Shown: positions 1-8,859 of the stretch, one piece after another | Layout: the number at the start of each line of letters is the position of its first letter | Position numbering within the stretch: the first letter of the stretch is position 1 | Assembly: GCF_015709455.1 (NCBI RefSeq) | Contig: NZ_JADNQW010000005.1 | Location: forward strand, 682,001 to 746,000 | From: Methylosinus sp. H3A | Lineage (GTDB): Bacteria; Pseudomonadota; Alphaproteobacteria; Rhizobiales; Beijerinckiaceae | Direction: 5' to 3' | Length of the DNA: 64,000 nucleotides | Program-made: the position numbers and the translations under genes | The notes under the pieces: generated by a model | Seen by the model: the letters and a program-made list of their open reading frames with translations, nothing else | Told to the model about the DNA's origin: nothing | The model's database searches: none

Positions 1-773
1 TCCCAATATTGCGCGCCGCCGGTGGGCGGAGCGACCGCAGTGTCCTGCGGCGAGGTGGAGAAGATGCCGGTCTTCACCGACCAAGTCTTGTCGCCCACGG
101 TGACGGCCGCGCCCGTATGGCGGCTCGGCGCGAGGACGGTCGGCAGCGCGCGCTCGAGGAAGGTGATGTTGCTCGACGAGCTGTTCGTCTCCATGCTGAA
201 CGGCTCGAAGAAATTGCCGATCTGGAAGGTGACGGGCTGCTTGGAGATCGCCTCCGGCAGCAGCTTGGCGCGATAGGCCAGATAGGCGTCGCGAATTCCG
301 GTCACGCCGGTGTTGGTGAAATCATATTGGAACCGGTAGTACCAGTCTTTATAGGCCTTGCCTTCGATCCAGATCTGCGCGCGGCGGAAGCCGACATTGC
401 TGCGCGACATGGTGTCGGCCGAGCTCGAGAAGCCGCCATCCGTCTGGATGCGGCCGCCGATCTTGAAGCTGAACGCCTTGTCCTCGGTCTCGACGAAGAG
501 GCCGTTCTTGAAGCTGACGAACACCGGCGGCGGGGCGACGAGCCCGGGCAGGGTTTTGGCGGAATTCAGCGCATTCTTGACCTGGACATTGGTCTTGGCC
601 TGATCGGCGACCTTGGCCTCGAGCCGCTTGAGCTGCTCCTTCAGCGCCTTGATCTCGCTCGCCGTGTCGGCCAGCGCCGCGGCCGGAACGCCCAGCAGCC
701 CGCAAAAAGCGACGAACGCCACGCCGCCCGAGAGCCGCTGCGCCATTTTCGACTCGATTTTCTGTTCTTTCAT
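1..773 (-). CDS. O/P-type porin, N-terminal part (runs off the left edge)
   Basis: This outer-membrane channel gene begins at ATG 773 and runs leftwards out of the window, so only about 257 residues are visible. A signal peptide (hydrophobic stretch ending ALA-DT) is followed by a heptad-like helix (SEIKALKEQLKRLEAK) and then by a beta-barrel start (IGGRIQTDGGF, SNVGFRRAQIWIEG, YYRFQYDF). The visible part aligns closely with the porins at 1399 and 3294, including PPVFVSFKNGLFVETED and ISKQPVTFQIGNFFEP. The family is the phosphate-selective porin O/P superfamily; the family name does not prove the substrate. It is divergent from the next porin across a 625-bp spacer. The missing C-terminus cannot be judged. 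Confidence 0.85.
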   Translation of the reverse strand, partial: MKEQKIESKMAQRLSGGVAFVAFCGLLGVPAAALADTASEIKALKEQLKRLEAKVADQAKTNVQVKNALNSAKTLPGLVAPPPVFVSFKNGLFVETEDKAFSFKIGGRIQTDGGFSSSADTMSRSNVGFRRAQIWIEGKAYKDWYYRFQYDFTNTGVTGIRDAYLAYRAKLLPEAISKQPVTFQIGNFFEPFSMETNSSSSNITFLERALPTVLAPSRHTGAAVTVGDKTWSVKTGIFSTSPQDTAVAPPTGGAQYW

Positions 774-1398
774 CAAAGCCCCCTGCGCTCGTCGTTCGGC
801 GCTCGGCGTGAACGGTCCGGATTTCTGTTCGCCGGGCGGAATTTCATTCGATCGAATGAACATCTCGCATCGACGACAAGTCTCCCGGTCCGAAGCGGAC
901 ACGCGCAACGCTCGACAATTGCGCCATTTGCCTGTTAATCGACAGATGACGCCTAAATTCCCGCCAACTCCGCTCGTCTGATGAGCTTCGACAGGCGAAA
1001 TGTTCTTTAGACTCGCTACATGTAATTGTCTTACATTTCGATTGGCCGTTTGCGCAAGGCCCGAGTCGGCGTCACGTAAGGTTTTTCACGTAAGTGTTGC
1101 CGATCGGCCACGATCGGGGCGCGCAGAATATGTGGTGCGACGATATTACGGACCCGCCATCGCCGCGCGGATATCCATCGTCGAAGCATGGGAGACGGCA
1201 CAAAATTGTTGTGATTTAAATGGTTTATATCGAGCTTGCGGTCACAAGCGCTCGCCCCGCCCGCGTGGCATTTGGGCCACACCTTACGTACAAACCGCCG
1301 TCACAATTCGCCGCCCCAGTCTTTTGTGATGAATGTGTCACAAAACGCCTCTAGCGCTGCCATAGCGGTAATCAATTCAAGGCTAGAGGCTGACGAAC
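774..1398. other. Intergenic region between divergent porin genes
   Basis: No convincing gene is seen in these 625 bases, which are clearly more AT-rich than the flanking genes. The part nearest the right-hand porin carries several TTGTG/CACAA motifs (1202-1215, about 1242, about 1310, 1322-1345), so this is probably the control region of one or both porins. No confident -35/-10 pair can be assigned by eye. Confidence 0.6.
1322..1345. promoter_or_regulatory. Inverted repeat TTTTGTGA-N8-TCACAAAA upstream of porin
   Basis: Perfect 8-bp arms (1322-1329 and 1338-1345) flank an 8-bp spacer, 54 bp before the porin ATG at 1399. The half-sites resemble those of CRP/FNR-family regulators (TGTGA/TCACA), but the usual spacing there is 6, so the regulator is unknown. 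Further TCACAA or CACAA motifs lie within 150 bp upstream. Confidence 0.4.
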
Positions 1399-3069
1399 AT
1401 GACACAGGTACCGAACGTTCAGACGATCGCGAAAGGCGCGACGCCTTCGAAGCTGCTGGGAGGCGTGGCCGCCATCGCCCTCCTCGGCGCGTTCGGCGCG
1501 CCCACGGCGGCTCTCGCCGACACGTCGAGCGAGATCAAGGCGCTCAAGGCCGAGCTGAAGCGGCTCGAGCACAAGCTCGACGAGCAGGCCAAGACGACCC
1601 ATCAGGTCAAGAACGCGCTGAACTCGGCCAAGTCCGCCCCGGCGAGCAACGCCCCGCCGCCGGTGTTCGTCAGCTTCAAGAACGGCCTCTATGTCGAGAC
1701 CGAGGACAAGAGCTTCGACTTCAAGATCGGCGGCCGCATCCAGGTCGACGGCGGCTTCGGCGGTCGCGCCGACACCTTCTCCGCGAGCAATGTCGGCTTC
1801 CGCCGCGCTCGCCTCGAGGTGGAGGGCAAGGCCTATAAGAACTGGTATTACAAGTTCCAATACGACTTCACGGGCTCCGGCGCCGCCGGCATTCGCGACG
1901 CCTTCCTCGCCTATCGCGCCAAGCTGCTGCCCGAGCAGATCACCAAGCAGCCGGTCACCTTCCAGGTCGGCAATCAATACGAGCCCTTCGGCCTGGAGAC
2001 GCTCAACTCGTCGAAGCACATCGTGTTCATCGAGCGCGCCATGACCGAGGCGCTGACCCCCGCCCGCCATATCGGCGCGTCGGTCGGCGTCGGCGACAAG
2101 AACTGGGCCGTCAAGGGCGGCCTCTTCTCCACCAGCCCGCAGGACGCCACGACCGCGCCGCCCACCGGCGAAGCGCAATATTGGGACGCCTCGGTGCGCG
2201 CGATCTATGCGCCGATCCTCGAGGAAGACAAGCTGCTGCATGTCGGCGCGTCCTTCCTCTATCATAAGCCGAACAACACGACCGCCGCGACCGATGCGAA
2301 CTTCCTGCGCCCCGGTCAGGCGACCCGCGACGAGTTCGGCGTTCTCGGCGGCGGCGGCGCTCTGATTCGCGTGCCGACCGCTCAGGATCTGTCCTGCGCC
2401 GCCGGCGCTGGAAGTCTCAATACGGCCGTCCCGGCCGCGGCCCTCGCCTTCGCGCCCTTCTTCCGCCGCAGCAGCTGCTTGAAATACAGCTATAATTACG
2501 GCTTCGAAGCCGCCGCGGTCTACGGTCCCTTCTCGCTGCAGGGCGAATATGTCGCCGCCCAATATGAGCGTGATCCGGTCAACGGCCTGCTGCTCGGCAA
2601 TGGCGGCGGATCGAGCCTCTCCTACAGCAGCTATTACGTCTTCGGTTCGGTGTTCCTGACCGGCGAGACGCGCGCCGCCTCCTATCGCGGCTATGACAAG
2701 GATTGGAACACCCCCGGCACGTTCAGCGATGTCGTGATCAAGAATCCGCTCAGCAAGGGCGGCTTCGGCGCCTGGGAGTTCGCCGTTCGCTTCAGCGAGC
2801 TCAATCTGAACAATGGCGGCGTCACCGGCGACAATTATTCGGCGACGCTCGGCGCCGGCTCGGCCCTCCAGCAGGCTCTCAGCAAGACCGGCACGATCGG
2901 CGGCCGCGAGGAGAATCTGACGGTCGGCCTCAACTGGTATCCGGACAAGGGCGTTCGCCTGCAGGCGAATTGGACCCGCGCGATGACGCTCGTCGCTCCG
3001 TCCGACCGTCCCTATCTCAACGGCCAGCATCCGAACGCCTTCATCGCTCGCGCCCAGGTCTTCTGGTGA
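1399..3069 (+). CDS. O/P-type porin (paralogue 2)
   Basis: A 556-residue outer-membrane porin. The N-terminus has a signal peptide that ends at about residue 40 (AALADT). A charged coiled-coil helix follows (SSEIKALKAELKRLEHK, about residues 42-75), then an Ala/Pro-rich linker and a beta-barrel that ends in aromatic Phe-Trp, the usual C-terminal signal for the BAM complex. Typical family strings are FKIGGRIQVDGGF and NVGFRRARLEVEGK. It is closely related to the partial porin at 1-773 and to the one at 3294, so recent local duplication is likely. It is followed by a strong terminator at 3119. The substrate is not evident. The start is supported by alignment with its paralogues after the signal peptide. 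Confidence 0.88.
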   Translation: MTQVPNVQTIAKGATPSKLLGGVAAIALLGAFGAPTAALADTSSEIKALKAELKRLEHKLDEQAKTTHQVKNALNSAKSAPASNAPPPVFVSFKNGLYVETEDKSFDFKIGGRIQVDGGFGGRADTFSASNVGFRRARLEVEGKAYKNWYYKFQYDFTGSGAAGIRDAFLAYRAKLLPEQITKQPVTFQVGNQYEPFGLETLNSSKHIVFIERAMTEALTPARHIGASVGVGDKNWAVKGGLFSTSPQDATTAPPTGEAQYWDASVRAIYAPILEEDKLLHVGASFLYHKPNNTTAATDANFLRPGQATRDEFGVLGGGGALIRVPTAQDLSCAAGAGSLNTAVPAAALAFAPFFRRSSCLKYSYNYGFEAAAVYGPFSLQGEYVAAQYERDPVNGLLLGNGGGSSLSYSSYYVFGSVFLTGETRAASYRGYDKDWNTPGTFSDVVIKNPLSKGGFGAWEFAVRFSELNLNNGGVTGDNYSATLGAGSALQQALSKTGTIGGREENLTVGLNWYPDKGVRLQANWTRAMTLVAPSDRPYLNGQHPNAFIARAQVFW

Positions 3070-3118
3070 GCGAAAACGCCGGCCTTCGCAGGCCCGGCGA
3101 GACGTTTCGATCGAGAAG

Positions 3119-3145
3119 AGGCCGCCCTTCGGGGCGGCCTTTTTC
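3119..3145 (+). terminator. Rho-independent terminator after porin 2
   Basis: A hairpin with arms GGCCGCCC (3120-3127) and GGGCGGCC (3132-3139) and a TTCG tetraloop is followed by five T residues. It lies about 50 bp after the porin stop codon. Confidence 0.85.
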
Positions 3146-3169
3146 GTTATAGAACCGATGTCTATAACG
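3145..3169. repeat. Inverted repeat CGTTATAG-N9-CTATAACG
   Basis: Perfect 8-bp arms at 3145-3152 and 3162-3169 begin exactly where the terminator T-run ends, about 125 bp before the next porin start. It could be an operator for the porin at 3294. No regulator family can be named from the sequence. Confidence 0.35.
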
Positions 3170-3293
3170 TGACATTTCCGCCACAGAAGCGCGGGAATTG
3201 GGGAGACTGAGGCGACGCTCGCGCTATCTCTCTAGTCATCCCCTATAGTCTATGATTAAGGAATTTTACTGAGCCATTCATATGGGGACGATC

Positions 3294-4955
3294 ATGAAGA
3301 AACACGGCGACACAAGCGGCTTGGCCGCGCGCCTCTCGGGCGGCGTGGCGCTCGTCGCATTCTGCGGGCTGCTGGGCGTTCCCGCCTCGGCGCTAGCGGA
3401 TACGGCGAGCGAGATCAAGGCGTTGAAGGCGGAGCTCAAGCGGCTCGAGGCCAAGGTCGCCGATCAGGCCAAGTCCACCGCCCAGGTCAAGAACGCGCTG
3501 AACTCCGCCAAGGGCGCGCCGGCGACGAACGCGCCGCCGCCGGTCTTCATCTCCTTCCGCAACGGCCTCTTCGTCGAGACCGAGGATCAGGACTTCAATT
3601 TCAAGGTCGGCGGGCACCTCCAGGTCGACGGCGGCTTCGCCTCCTCGGCGGACACCATCTCCCGCTCCAATGTCGGCTTCCGCCGCGCCCGCCTCGAGGT
3701 CGAGGGCAAGGCCTTCAAGAATTGGTTCTACAAGATCCAATACGACTTCACCGGCGCCGGCGTCGCCGGCATTCGCGATTTCTATTTCGCTTATCGCGAC
3801 AAATTCCTGCCGCCGGAGATCAGCTCGCAGCCGGTCACCTTCCAGATCGGCAATTTCAGAGAGCCCTTCAGCCTCGAATCGACCGAATCGTCGAAATATT
3901 TCACCTTCATCGAGCGCTCGCTGCCCTCCGTCCTCTCGCCGAGCCGCCATATCGGCGCGGCGGTCGCCGTCGGCGACAAGCAATGGAGCGTCAAGGCCGG
4001 CATATTCTCGACCAGCCCGCAGGACACGGCCACCGCCCCGCCCACGGGCGGATCGCAATATTGGGATGCGGCGGTGCGCGGCGTCTATGCGCCGATCGTG
4101 GAAGAGGACAAGCTGCTCCATCTCGGCGCCTCGTTCAAATATCACAAGCCCAACAACACCACCGCGGCCACCGACGCCGCCAATCTGCGCCCCGGCCAAT
4201 CCTCCGAGCGCGAGGAGACCGACGTGCTCGGCGGCGGCGGCGCTCTGACCCGCGTCTCCGCGGCCCAGGATCTCTCCTGCGGCGCCTCGGCGGCCAGCCT
4301 CAACATAGCGACCACCGGCGTCGGCCTGCTCAGCGCGCCCTTCGCGCGGCGCTCGAGCTGCCTGAAATATTCGTATAATTACGGATTCGAAGCCGCCGCC
4401 GCCTATGGCCCGGTCTCGCTGCAGGGCGAATATATCGCCGCCCAATATGAGCGGGACACCACCAACGCCTTCCTCTTCGGCAATGGCGGCGGAAGCAGCC
4501 TGCGTTACAGCGGCTATTACGTCTTGGGCTCCTTGTTCCTGACCGGCGAGTCGCGCGCGGCCTCCTACAAGGGCTATGACAAGGACTTCAACACGCCGGG
4601 CAGCTTCGGCGAGGTTCAGATCAAGAACCCGCTGAACAAGGGCGGCTATGGCGCCTTCGAGCTGGCGGCGCGCTACAGCGAGATCAATCTCAACAATGGC
4701 GGTCTCGTCGACGGCGGCTTCGTCTATGCGGCGACCGTGGCCGGCAACGCCGCGCAGAAGGCGCTCGCCAGCACCGCGACGCTCGGCGGACGCCAGGACA
4801 ATTTCTCCGTCGCGTTGAACTGGTATCCGGTCAAAGGCGTGCGCTTCCAGGCCAATTGGACCAAGACGCTGACGCTGATCGCCCCGTCGGACCGCCCCTT
4901 CCTCAATGGCGACCACCCGAGCCTCTTCCTCGCCAGAGCCCAGATCTACTGGTGA
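3294..4955 (+). CDS. O/P-type porin (paralogue 3)
   Basis: A 553-residue outer-membrane porin of the same group as the two preceding genes. It has a signal peptide ending at ALA-DT, a coiled-coil segment (SEIKALKAELKRLEAK), a linker and a beta-barrel ending in Tyr-Trp. I chose ATG 3294 rather than the in-frame ATG at 3282, because GGGGA lies five bases before 3294 and the resulting N-terminus (MKKHGD) aligns with the MKEQK start of the first porin. It is most like the partial gene at 1-773 (AFCGLLGVPA in both). It is followed by a hairpin at 4999. The substrate is unknown; a general anion or phosphate role would be inference from the family name only. Confidence 0.88.
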   Translation: MKKHGDTSGLAARLSGGVALVAFCGLLGVPASALADTASEIKALKAELKRLEAKVADQAKSTAQVKNALNSAKGAPATNAPPPVFISFRNGLFVETEDQDFNFKVGGHLQVDGGFASSADTISRSNVGFRRARLEVEGKAFKNWFYKIQYDFTGAGVAGIRDFYFAYRDKFLPPEISSQPVTFQIGNFREPFSLESTESSKYFTFIERSLPSVLSPSRHIGAAVAVGDKQWSVKAGIFSTSPQDTATAPPTGGSQYWDAAVRGVYAPIVEEDKLLHLGASFKYHKPNNTTAATDAANLRPGQSSEREETDVLGGGGALTRVSAAQDLSCGASAASLNIATTGVGLLSAPFARRSSCLKYSYNYGFEAAAAYGPVSLQGEYIAAQYERDTTNAFLFGNGGGSSLRYSGYYVLGSLFLTGESRAASYKGYDKDFNTPGSFGEVQIKNPLNKGGYGAFELAARYSEINLNNGGLVDGGFVYAATVAGNAAQKALASTATLGGRQDNFSVALNWYPVKGVRFQANWTKTLTLIAPSDRPFLNGDHPSLFLARAQIYW

Positions 4956-4998
4956 GACCTTCGGTCCGGGCGTATTACAGAACGCTCCCCAATGCGCG

Positions 4999-5032
4999 CG
5001 GCCGCCCCTCACGGGCGGCCGTCGTCGTTTCA
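4999..5032 (+). terminator. Terminator-like hairpin after porin 3
   Basis: Nine-base arms CGGCCGCCC (4999-5007) and GGGCGGCCG (5013-5021) surround a five-base loop. The T-tract is imperfect (TCGTCGTTT), so termination may be less efficient than at 3119. Confidence 0.6.
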
Positions 5033-5132
5033 CGCGCCTCGATCCGGCCGAGACCATTTCCGTCATGCAGGAAATACAATAATAAATTAAGACGTTCCCA
5101 TCGCCGATTCGGCGAAGCGTCGGTAATCGATA

Positions 5133-5152
5133 CATTTACCTAGGTGTAAATG
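5133..5152. promoter_or_regulatory. Inverted repeat CATTTAC-N6-GTAAATG upstream of Porin_2 gene
   Basis: Perfect 7-bp arms (5133-5139, 5146-5152) lie 38 bp before the ATG at 5190 in AT-rich DNA, a position fitting an operator or leader element. A short GC hairpin (CGCCG-ATT-CGGCG) precedes it at 5103-5115. Confidence 0.35.
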
Positions 5153-5189
5153 CGTAATTCGATTGACGTTGCTTCGACGGATTCCAAAT

Positions 5190-6860
5190 ATGTCTAATAT
5201 AGCTCGATTTTCCGTCGGCCTTGCCGCAGTCGCGCACTGCGTCGCCGCGGCGCGCGCCGAAGAGCTCCCGAAACGACAGGCCGCGCCGGTCGAATATGTT
5301 CGCATCTGCGATCAATATGGCTCGGCGTTTTTCTACATCCCCGGCAACAACACCTGTCTGCGCATCGGCGGCGCCGCCGTCGCCGAATGGCGCTCGTGGA
5401 GCACCTCCTACCGCATGTCGCGCAACATTATCGCGACCGACAATCCTGTCGCCTTCGGCCCGGGCGTCAGCGCCAATCCGCTCGGCATACCGGGCCATGT
5501 GCCCAATCTCGGCTACTCCAATCCACGCAGCGGCGACAATAGCGGCTTCGTCGGCGTCGGCCGGCTGGAGATGGACGCCCGCGCGCCGACCGATTACGGC
5601 ACGATGCGCGCCTTCATTCGGCTCGAATCGCAGTTCGGCTCGGACAGCAGCGCGGCGACGGGCTCGATCAGCGGCTCGCAATATTTCGGCGCCGCCAATT
5701 TCTCCAACGGCAATGTGTTCCGCACGACGGCGCGCGAGACGACGATCCTCAACAAGGCGTTTGTGCAATTCGGCGGCCTGACCGCCGGCCGCGTGCAGTC
5801 CTTCTTCGATTTCTACACGGACAACATCGATTGGGAGGCGCTGCGCGGCTCCAACGCCACTGTCGGCGCCCTCGCCTACACCTATAGTTTCCGAGACGGC
5901 GTCTCCCTCACCTTTTCCCTGGAGGACAATGTCTCGCGGCGCGGCTTCATCGGCTCGACGATCGGCGCCTATAATTACATTGCGGCGGTCTACGGCCTCA
6001 CGGGGGCCGCTGCGAACGCCGCCGCCGCGGCCTGGGGCACGCGCTTCACGGGTGTGCCGGACGGCGTGCAGATCCCCGAGATCGTCACCGCCTTTCGCAT
6101 CGACCAGCCATGGGGCGCGGTGCAAATATCCGGCGCGGCGCATCAGCTGCGCACATCCACCTATACGCGCAACGCCTCGGTGGCGACTCCGGTCACCGGC
6201 GCGCCGCTCGGCACCGCCATCCCCGCCGTCTCGCAGGAAGACTATGGCTACGCCGCCCAGCTCGGCTGGCAGTTCAATCTCGACAAATTCGCCCCCGATA
6301 TTTTCCCCGAGGGCGACAAATTATGGGTGCAGGGAACCTACGCCCGCGGCGCGGTCGGCTATCTGATGGGCAATAATCTGAGCTTCAACGGCGGCCCTGT
6401 GAATGGCAACGCCTTCTATGGCTATGGCAATGGCGGCGTCAAAGCCAGCAATGGCTGGGAGTTTCTGAGCTTCGACTGCATCTGGACCGCCGCCGCCCAT
6501 TGCGACAAGTCGACCGGCTGGGTGGCGCTGGCGGCCTTCAAGCATTATTGGACGCCGACGCTCTCCTCGGGAGTCTTCGGCTCCTTGATGGAACTCTACT
6601 ACAGCCGCAACGCGATAGCCGATTTCGGCGGCGGCGTCGGCGCGGTCAATACGACCGAATATCGCGTCGGCTCCAATCTCATCTGGACGCCGATCAAGAA
6701 TTTCGATCTCGGCGGCGAGCTCATGTATCTGCGCGACAATCACCACAGCCGGCCGGTGGGCCTCGCGCCGGACATAGCGCTGTGGTCGGTGGGCCTTCCC
6801 TCCTACAAGGGCGCGAACGCCACCGTGGAGGGCCGTGTGCGCCTGCAACGCTCGTTCTGA
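5190..6860 (+). CDS. Alphaproteobacterial porin (Porin_2 family)
   Basis: A 556-residue outer-membrane porin. An N-terminal hydrophobic signal is followed by the family hallmark of a mature start rich in polar residues and the segment YVRICDQYGSAFFYIPG with a following Cys (NTCLRIGG), typical of alphaproteobacterial Porin_2 proteins, where the two cysteines form a disulfide. The barrel ends RVRLQRSF with a terminal Phe. ATG 5190 (MSNIARFS) gives a normal signal peptide; an upstream in-frame TTG at 5163 would add nine residues. It is unrelated in sequence to the three porins before it, so the cluster gathers two porin families. It converges with the phosphatase gene at 6865 with only four bases between. 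Confidence 0.88.
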   Translation: MSNIARFSVGLAAVAHCVAAARAEELPKRQAAPVEYVRICDQYGSAFFYIPGNNTCLRIGGAAVAEWRSWSTSYRMSRNIIATDNPVAFGPGVSANPLGIPGHVPNLGYSNPRSGDNSGFVGVGRLEMDARAPTDYGTMRAFIRLESQFGSDSSAATGSISGSQYFGAANFSNGNVFRTTARETTILNKAFVQFGGLTAGRVQSFFDFYTDNIDWEALRGSNATVGALAYTYSFRDGVSLTFSLEDNVSRRGFIGSTIGAYNYIAAVYGLTGAAANAAAAAWGTRFTGVPDGVQIPEIVTAFRIDQPWGAVQISGAAHQLRTSTYTRNASVATPVTGAPLGTAIPAVSQEDYGYAAQLGWQFNLDKFAPDIFPEGDKLWVQGTYARGAVGYLMGNNLSFNGGPVNGNAFYGYGNGGVKASNGWEFLSFDCIWTAAAHCDKSTGWVALAAFKHYWTPTLSSGVFGSLMELYYSRNAIADFGGGVGAVNTTEYRVGSNLIWTPIKNFDLGGELMYLRDNHHSRPVGLAPDIALWSVGLPSYKGANATVEGRVRLQRSF

Positions 6861-6864
6861 CGCC

Positions 6865-8013
6865 TCAGCTCTCGCGCGCGAAGGCGCCGTCGGCCTCCAT
6901 CATCTCGAGCAGCATGCCCTCGCGCAGACCACGATCGGCGATGCGCGTGCGGGTCGCCGGAAAGAAGTGGCGAATGGCCTCGAAAATCGCGCAGCCGGCG
7001 AGCACGAGATCGGCGCGCTGCGGACCGATGCAGCCATTGGCGGCGCGCTGGTCGAAATCCATGGCGCGCAGCGAATCGATCGCGCGCGTGGCGTCCTCGT
7101 CGGAGAGCCAGAGACCGTCGACGCGCCAGCGGTCGTAGCGCTCGAGGCCCAGATGCACGCCGGCCAGCGTCGTCACCGTGCCGGAGGTGCCGAGCAGGTG
7201 GAAACGCTCGCAGCGCCGTTCCGCCGCCGTGCGCTCGGCGAAGGCGGCGACGGCCTCGAGCGCGCGCGCGGTCATCGCCTCATAGACGGAAGCGCTCACG
7301 CTCCTGCCGCCGAAGCGCTCGGCGAGCGAGACGACGCCCAGCTCGAGCGATATCCAATGGCGCAATTGACAGCCGCGCGCGTCACGCGTCAGCCAGACGA
7401 GCTCGGTGGAGCCCCCGCCGATGTCGAAGAGCAATATGCTCTCGGCGCGGGGGTCGGCGAGCGAGCCGCAGCCGCGGGCGGCGAGGCGCGCCTCGGTCTC
7501 GCGGTCGATGACCTCGAGCAGGAGGCCGGTGCGCTCACGCACGCGCTCGACGAATTCGGCGCCGTTTTCCGCCGCGCGGCAGGCCTGTGTGGCGATGAGC
7601 CGGGCGCGGGAGACGCCGCGGCCGCTCATTTTCTCGCGGCAGACGTCAAGAGCGTCGAGCGTGCGCTCGATCGCCGGCTCGCTGATGCGGCGCGAAGCGC
7701 CCATGCCCTCGCCGAGCCGCACGATGCGCGAGAAGGCGTCGACGATGCGCAGCATGTCGGTCTTGCGCCGGGAGCGCTGCTCGGGCCGCGCGATCAACAA
7801 CCGGCAATTATTGGTGCCGAGATCGAGCGCGGCATAGACATGGTCGTCGCGGCGCTCGTCCGAGAGGGCGCGATTACCGCGCGCCTGCGGCGAGCCGCTG
7901 GCGCAATTGCGGGCGGGATCGCTCGATCCGTCGTCGGACGCGCGCGACCCGGCGCCCACGCGCGGCCCACCGCCGCCGCCGAGACCCCCGCCCCAATGTT
8001 CCGGTTTTTTCAA
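6865..8013 (-). CDS. Ppx/GppA-type phosphatase
   Basis: A member of the exopolyphosphatase / pppGpp phosphohydrolase family, cytoplasmic, of the actin-like ATPase fold. Motifs seen are ALDLGTNNCRLL (phosphate-binding loop 1, about residue 62), LFDIGGGSTELVW (loop 2) and GTSGTVTTLAG. At 382 residues it is of the short form without the long C-terminal HD region of E. coli Ppx, as is common in alphaproteobacteria, and may act on polyphosphate or pppGpp. The start at TTG 8013 has GGGAGG about five bases upstream, but the first roughly 60 residues are Gly/Arg-rich and not part of the fold, so a later start is possible. Confidence 0.85.
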   Translation of the reverse strand: MKKPEHWGGGLGGGGGPRVGAGSRASDDGSSDPARNCASGSPQARGNRALSDERRDDHVYAALDLGTNNCRLLIARPEQRSRRKTDMLRIVDAFSRIVRLGEGMGASRRISEPAIERTLDALDVCREKMSGRGVSRARLIATQACRAAENGAEFVERVRERTGLLLEVIDRETEARLAARGCGSLADPRAESILLFDIGGGSTELVWLTRDARGCQLRHWISLELGVVSLAERFGGRSVSASVYEAMTARALEAVAAFAERTAAERRCERFHLLGTSGTVTTLAGVHLGLERYDRWRVDGLWLSDEDATRAIDSLRAMDFDQRAANGCIGPQRADLVLAGCAIFEAIRHFFPATRTRIADRGLREGMLLEMMEADGAFARES

Positions 8014-8266
8014 CCCGCCTCCCGACCGACCTATTCCATTCGCGCCGCCGCGCCGCCGGTCTCCGTCTCACGAACGACGACTCTCATGGCCGATCGCCGG
8101 AAGTGTAGCAAGGCCGGCGCGAATGCCAAGGCGCGCGTTTTCCCAGCGTGAGCTCGGACATTAGGGAAGAACGCGGCGATCGGCGGCCGAACCGCAGCGA
8201 TCATGTTGACAGGCGCGAGCCCTCTCTTTAGATCAGCGCGACGCGCCGCTTCGCCGCGCGGACCGT

Positions 8267-8340
8267 TGGGGGATAGTTCAACGGTAGAACAGCGGACTCT
8301 GACTCCGTTAATCTTGGTTCGAATCCAGGTCCCCCAGCCA
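8267..8340 (+). tRNA. tRNA-Gln (anticodon CTG)
   Basis: The 74-nt cloverleaf has an acceptor stem TGGGGGA/TCCCCCA, an anticodon stem GCGGA/TCCGT with loop CTCTGAC (anticodon CTG), a T-arm with GGTTCGAATCC, a discriminator G and an encoded CCA end. It stands alone with no neighbouring tRNA. Confidence 0.97.
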
Positions 8341-8765
8341 CACTCGTTTAAATCCCCGTAGCGCCAAGCCCTTGCGAAAGGGCCTCGCGCTCTATCGTGA
8401 CGACGGCTCGCTCTGAGCGCGATGTTCGGCGAAAGCCGTTCGCTCTCATGGCGGATATCGGGAACCGCAGTTTCGCGACGCCCGGAAGATAGCCTCGGCC
8501 TGGCCTCGTCACCGAGATCATCTTGCGCTCCGACACGGCGAAAGGGCTCGGCTTCCGCGCGGAGTCGAAAGAAATTTTTCTTAGGCTCGGTCTTCACCGC
8601 AGGCGGGCCGAGGATTTCGAAAAGCTCGATCGAGAGGCGCCGGCGTTTCTTCGCCTCGGCTCTATTCGCCTCTCGCGGGACGTTCACGCCCCCTCTCTCG
8701 GAGCGCTTTCCACTCGAGCGGAATCCTTCTAGCGATCAGAATTCGCTCCAAAACGAAAATCTAGA

Positions 8766-8797
8766 CCTGTCTCCGATCCGATCAGATCGGAAACAGG
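8766..8797. repeat. Hairpin adjoining family A palindrome
   Basis: Arms 8766-8778 and 8785-8797 pair at 12 of 13 positions around the loop CGATCA. TCTAGA precedes it at 8760. A longer hairpin in the matching relative position follows the family A copy at 43652, so this looks like a variable partner module of that repeat. Confidence 0.5.
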
Positions 8798-8810
8798 CCG
8801 AGAGTCTTTC

Positions 8811-8859
8811 CGCGTTTCCAACGCCGAACCGGCGTCCACTTCGGCTGGAAAAGCTCTAG
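8811..8859 (-). repeat. Dispersed palindromic repeat, family A, copy 1
   Basis: Read on the minus strand this is an AGAGC-start element with GCCGAAGTGGACGCCGG, then TTCGGCGTTGGAAACGCG. It is nearly identical over about 45 bases to the copies at 43652, 44771 and 45044. Its ends (TTTCCAGCCGAA and TTCGGCGTTGGAAA) pair imperfectly to form a hairpin. Confidence 0.85.

Noticed and set aside
1372..3030. 552-codon open frame antisense to the second porin (similar frames antisense at 3393-5135, 14914-16377 and 28389-29966)
   Set aside because: These are by-products of high-GC codon bias opposite strong genes; their translations are repetitive (runs of A, E, G, R) with no motif.
8031..8687. 218-codon minus-strand frame
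   Set aside because: It runs straight through the tRNA-Gln gene and upstream of the phosphatase and has no recognisable domain.
8422..8859. 145-codon plus-strand frame
   Set aside because: Arg/Ser-rich, and its C-terminus is just translated family A repeat; the same translated ending (PTPNRRPLR) appears at the other copies.
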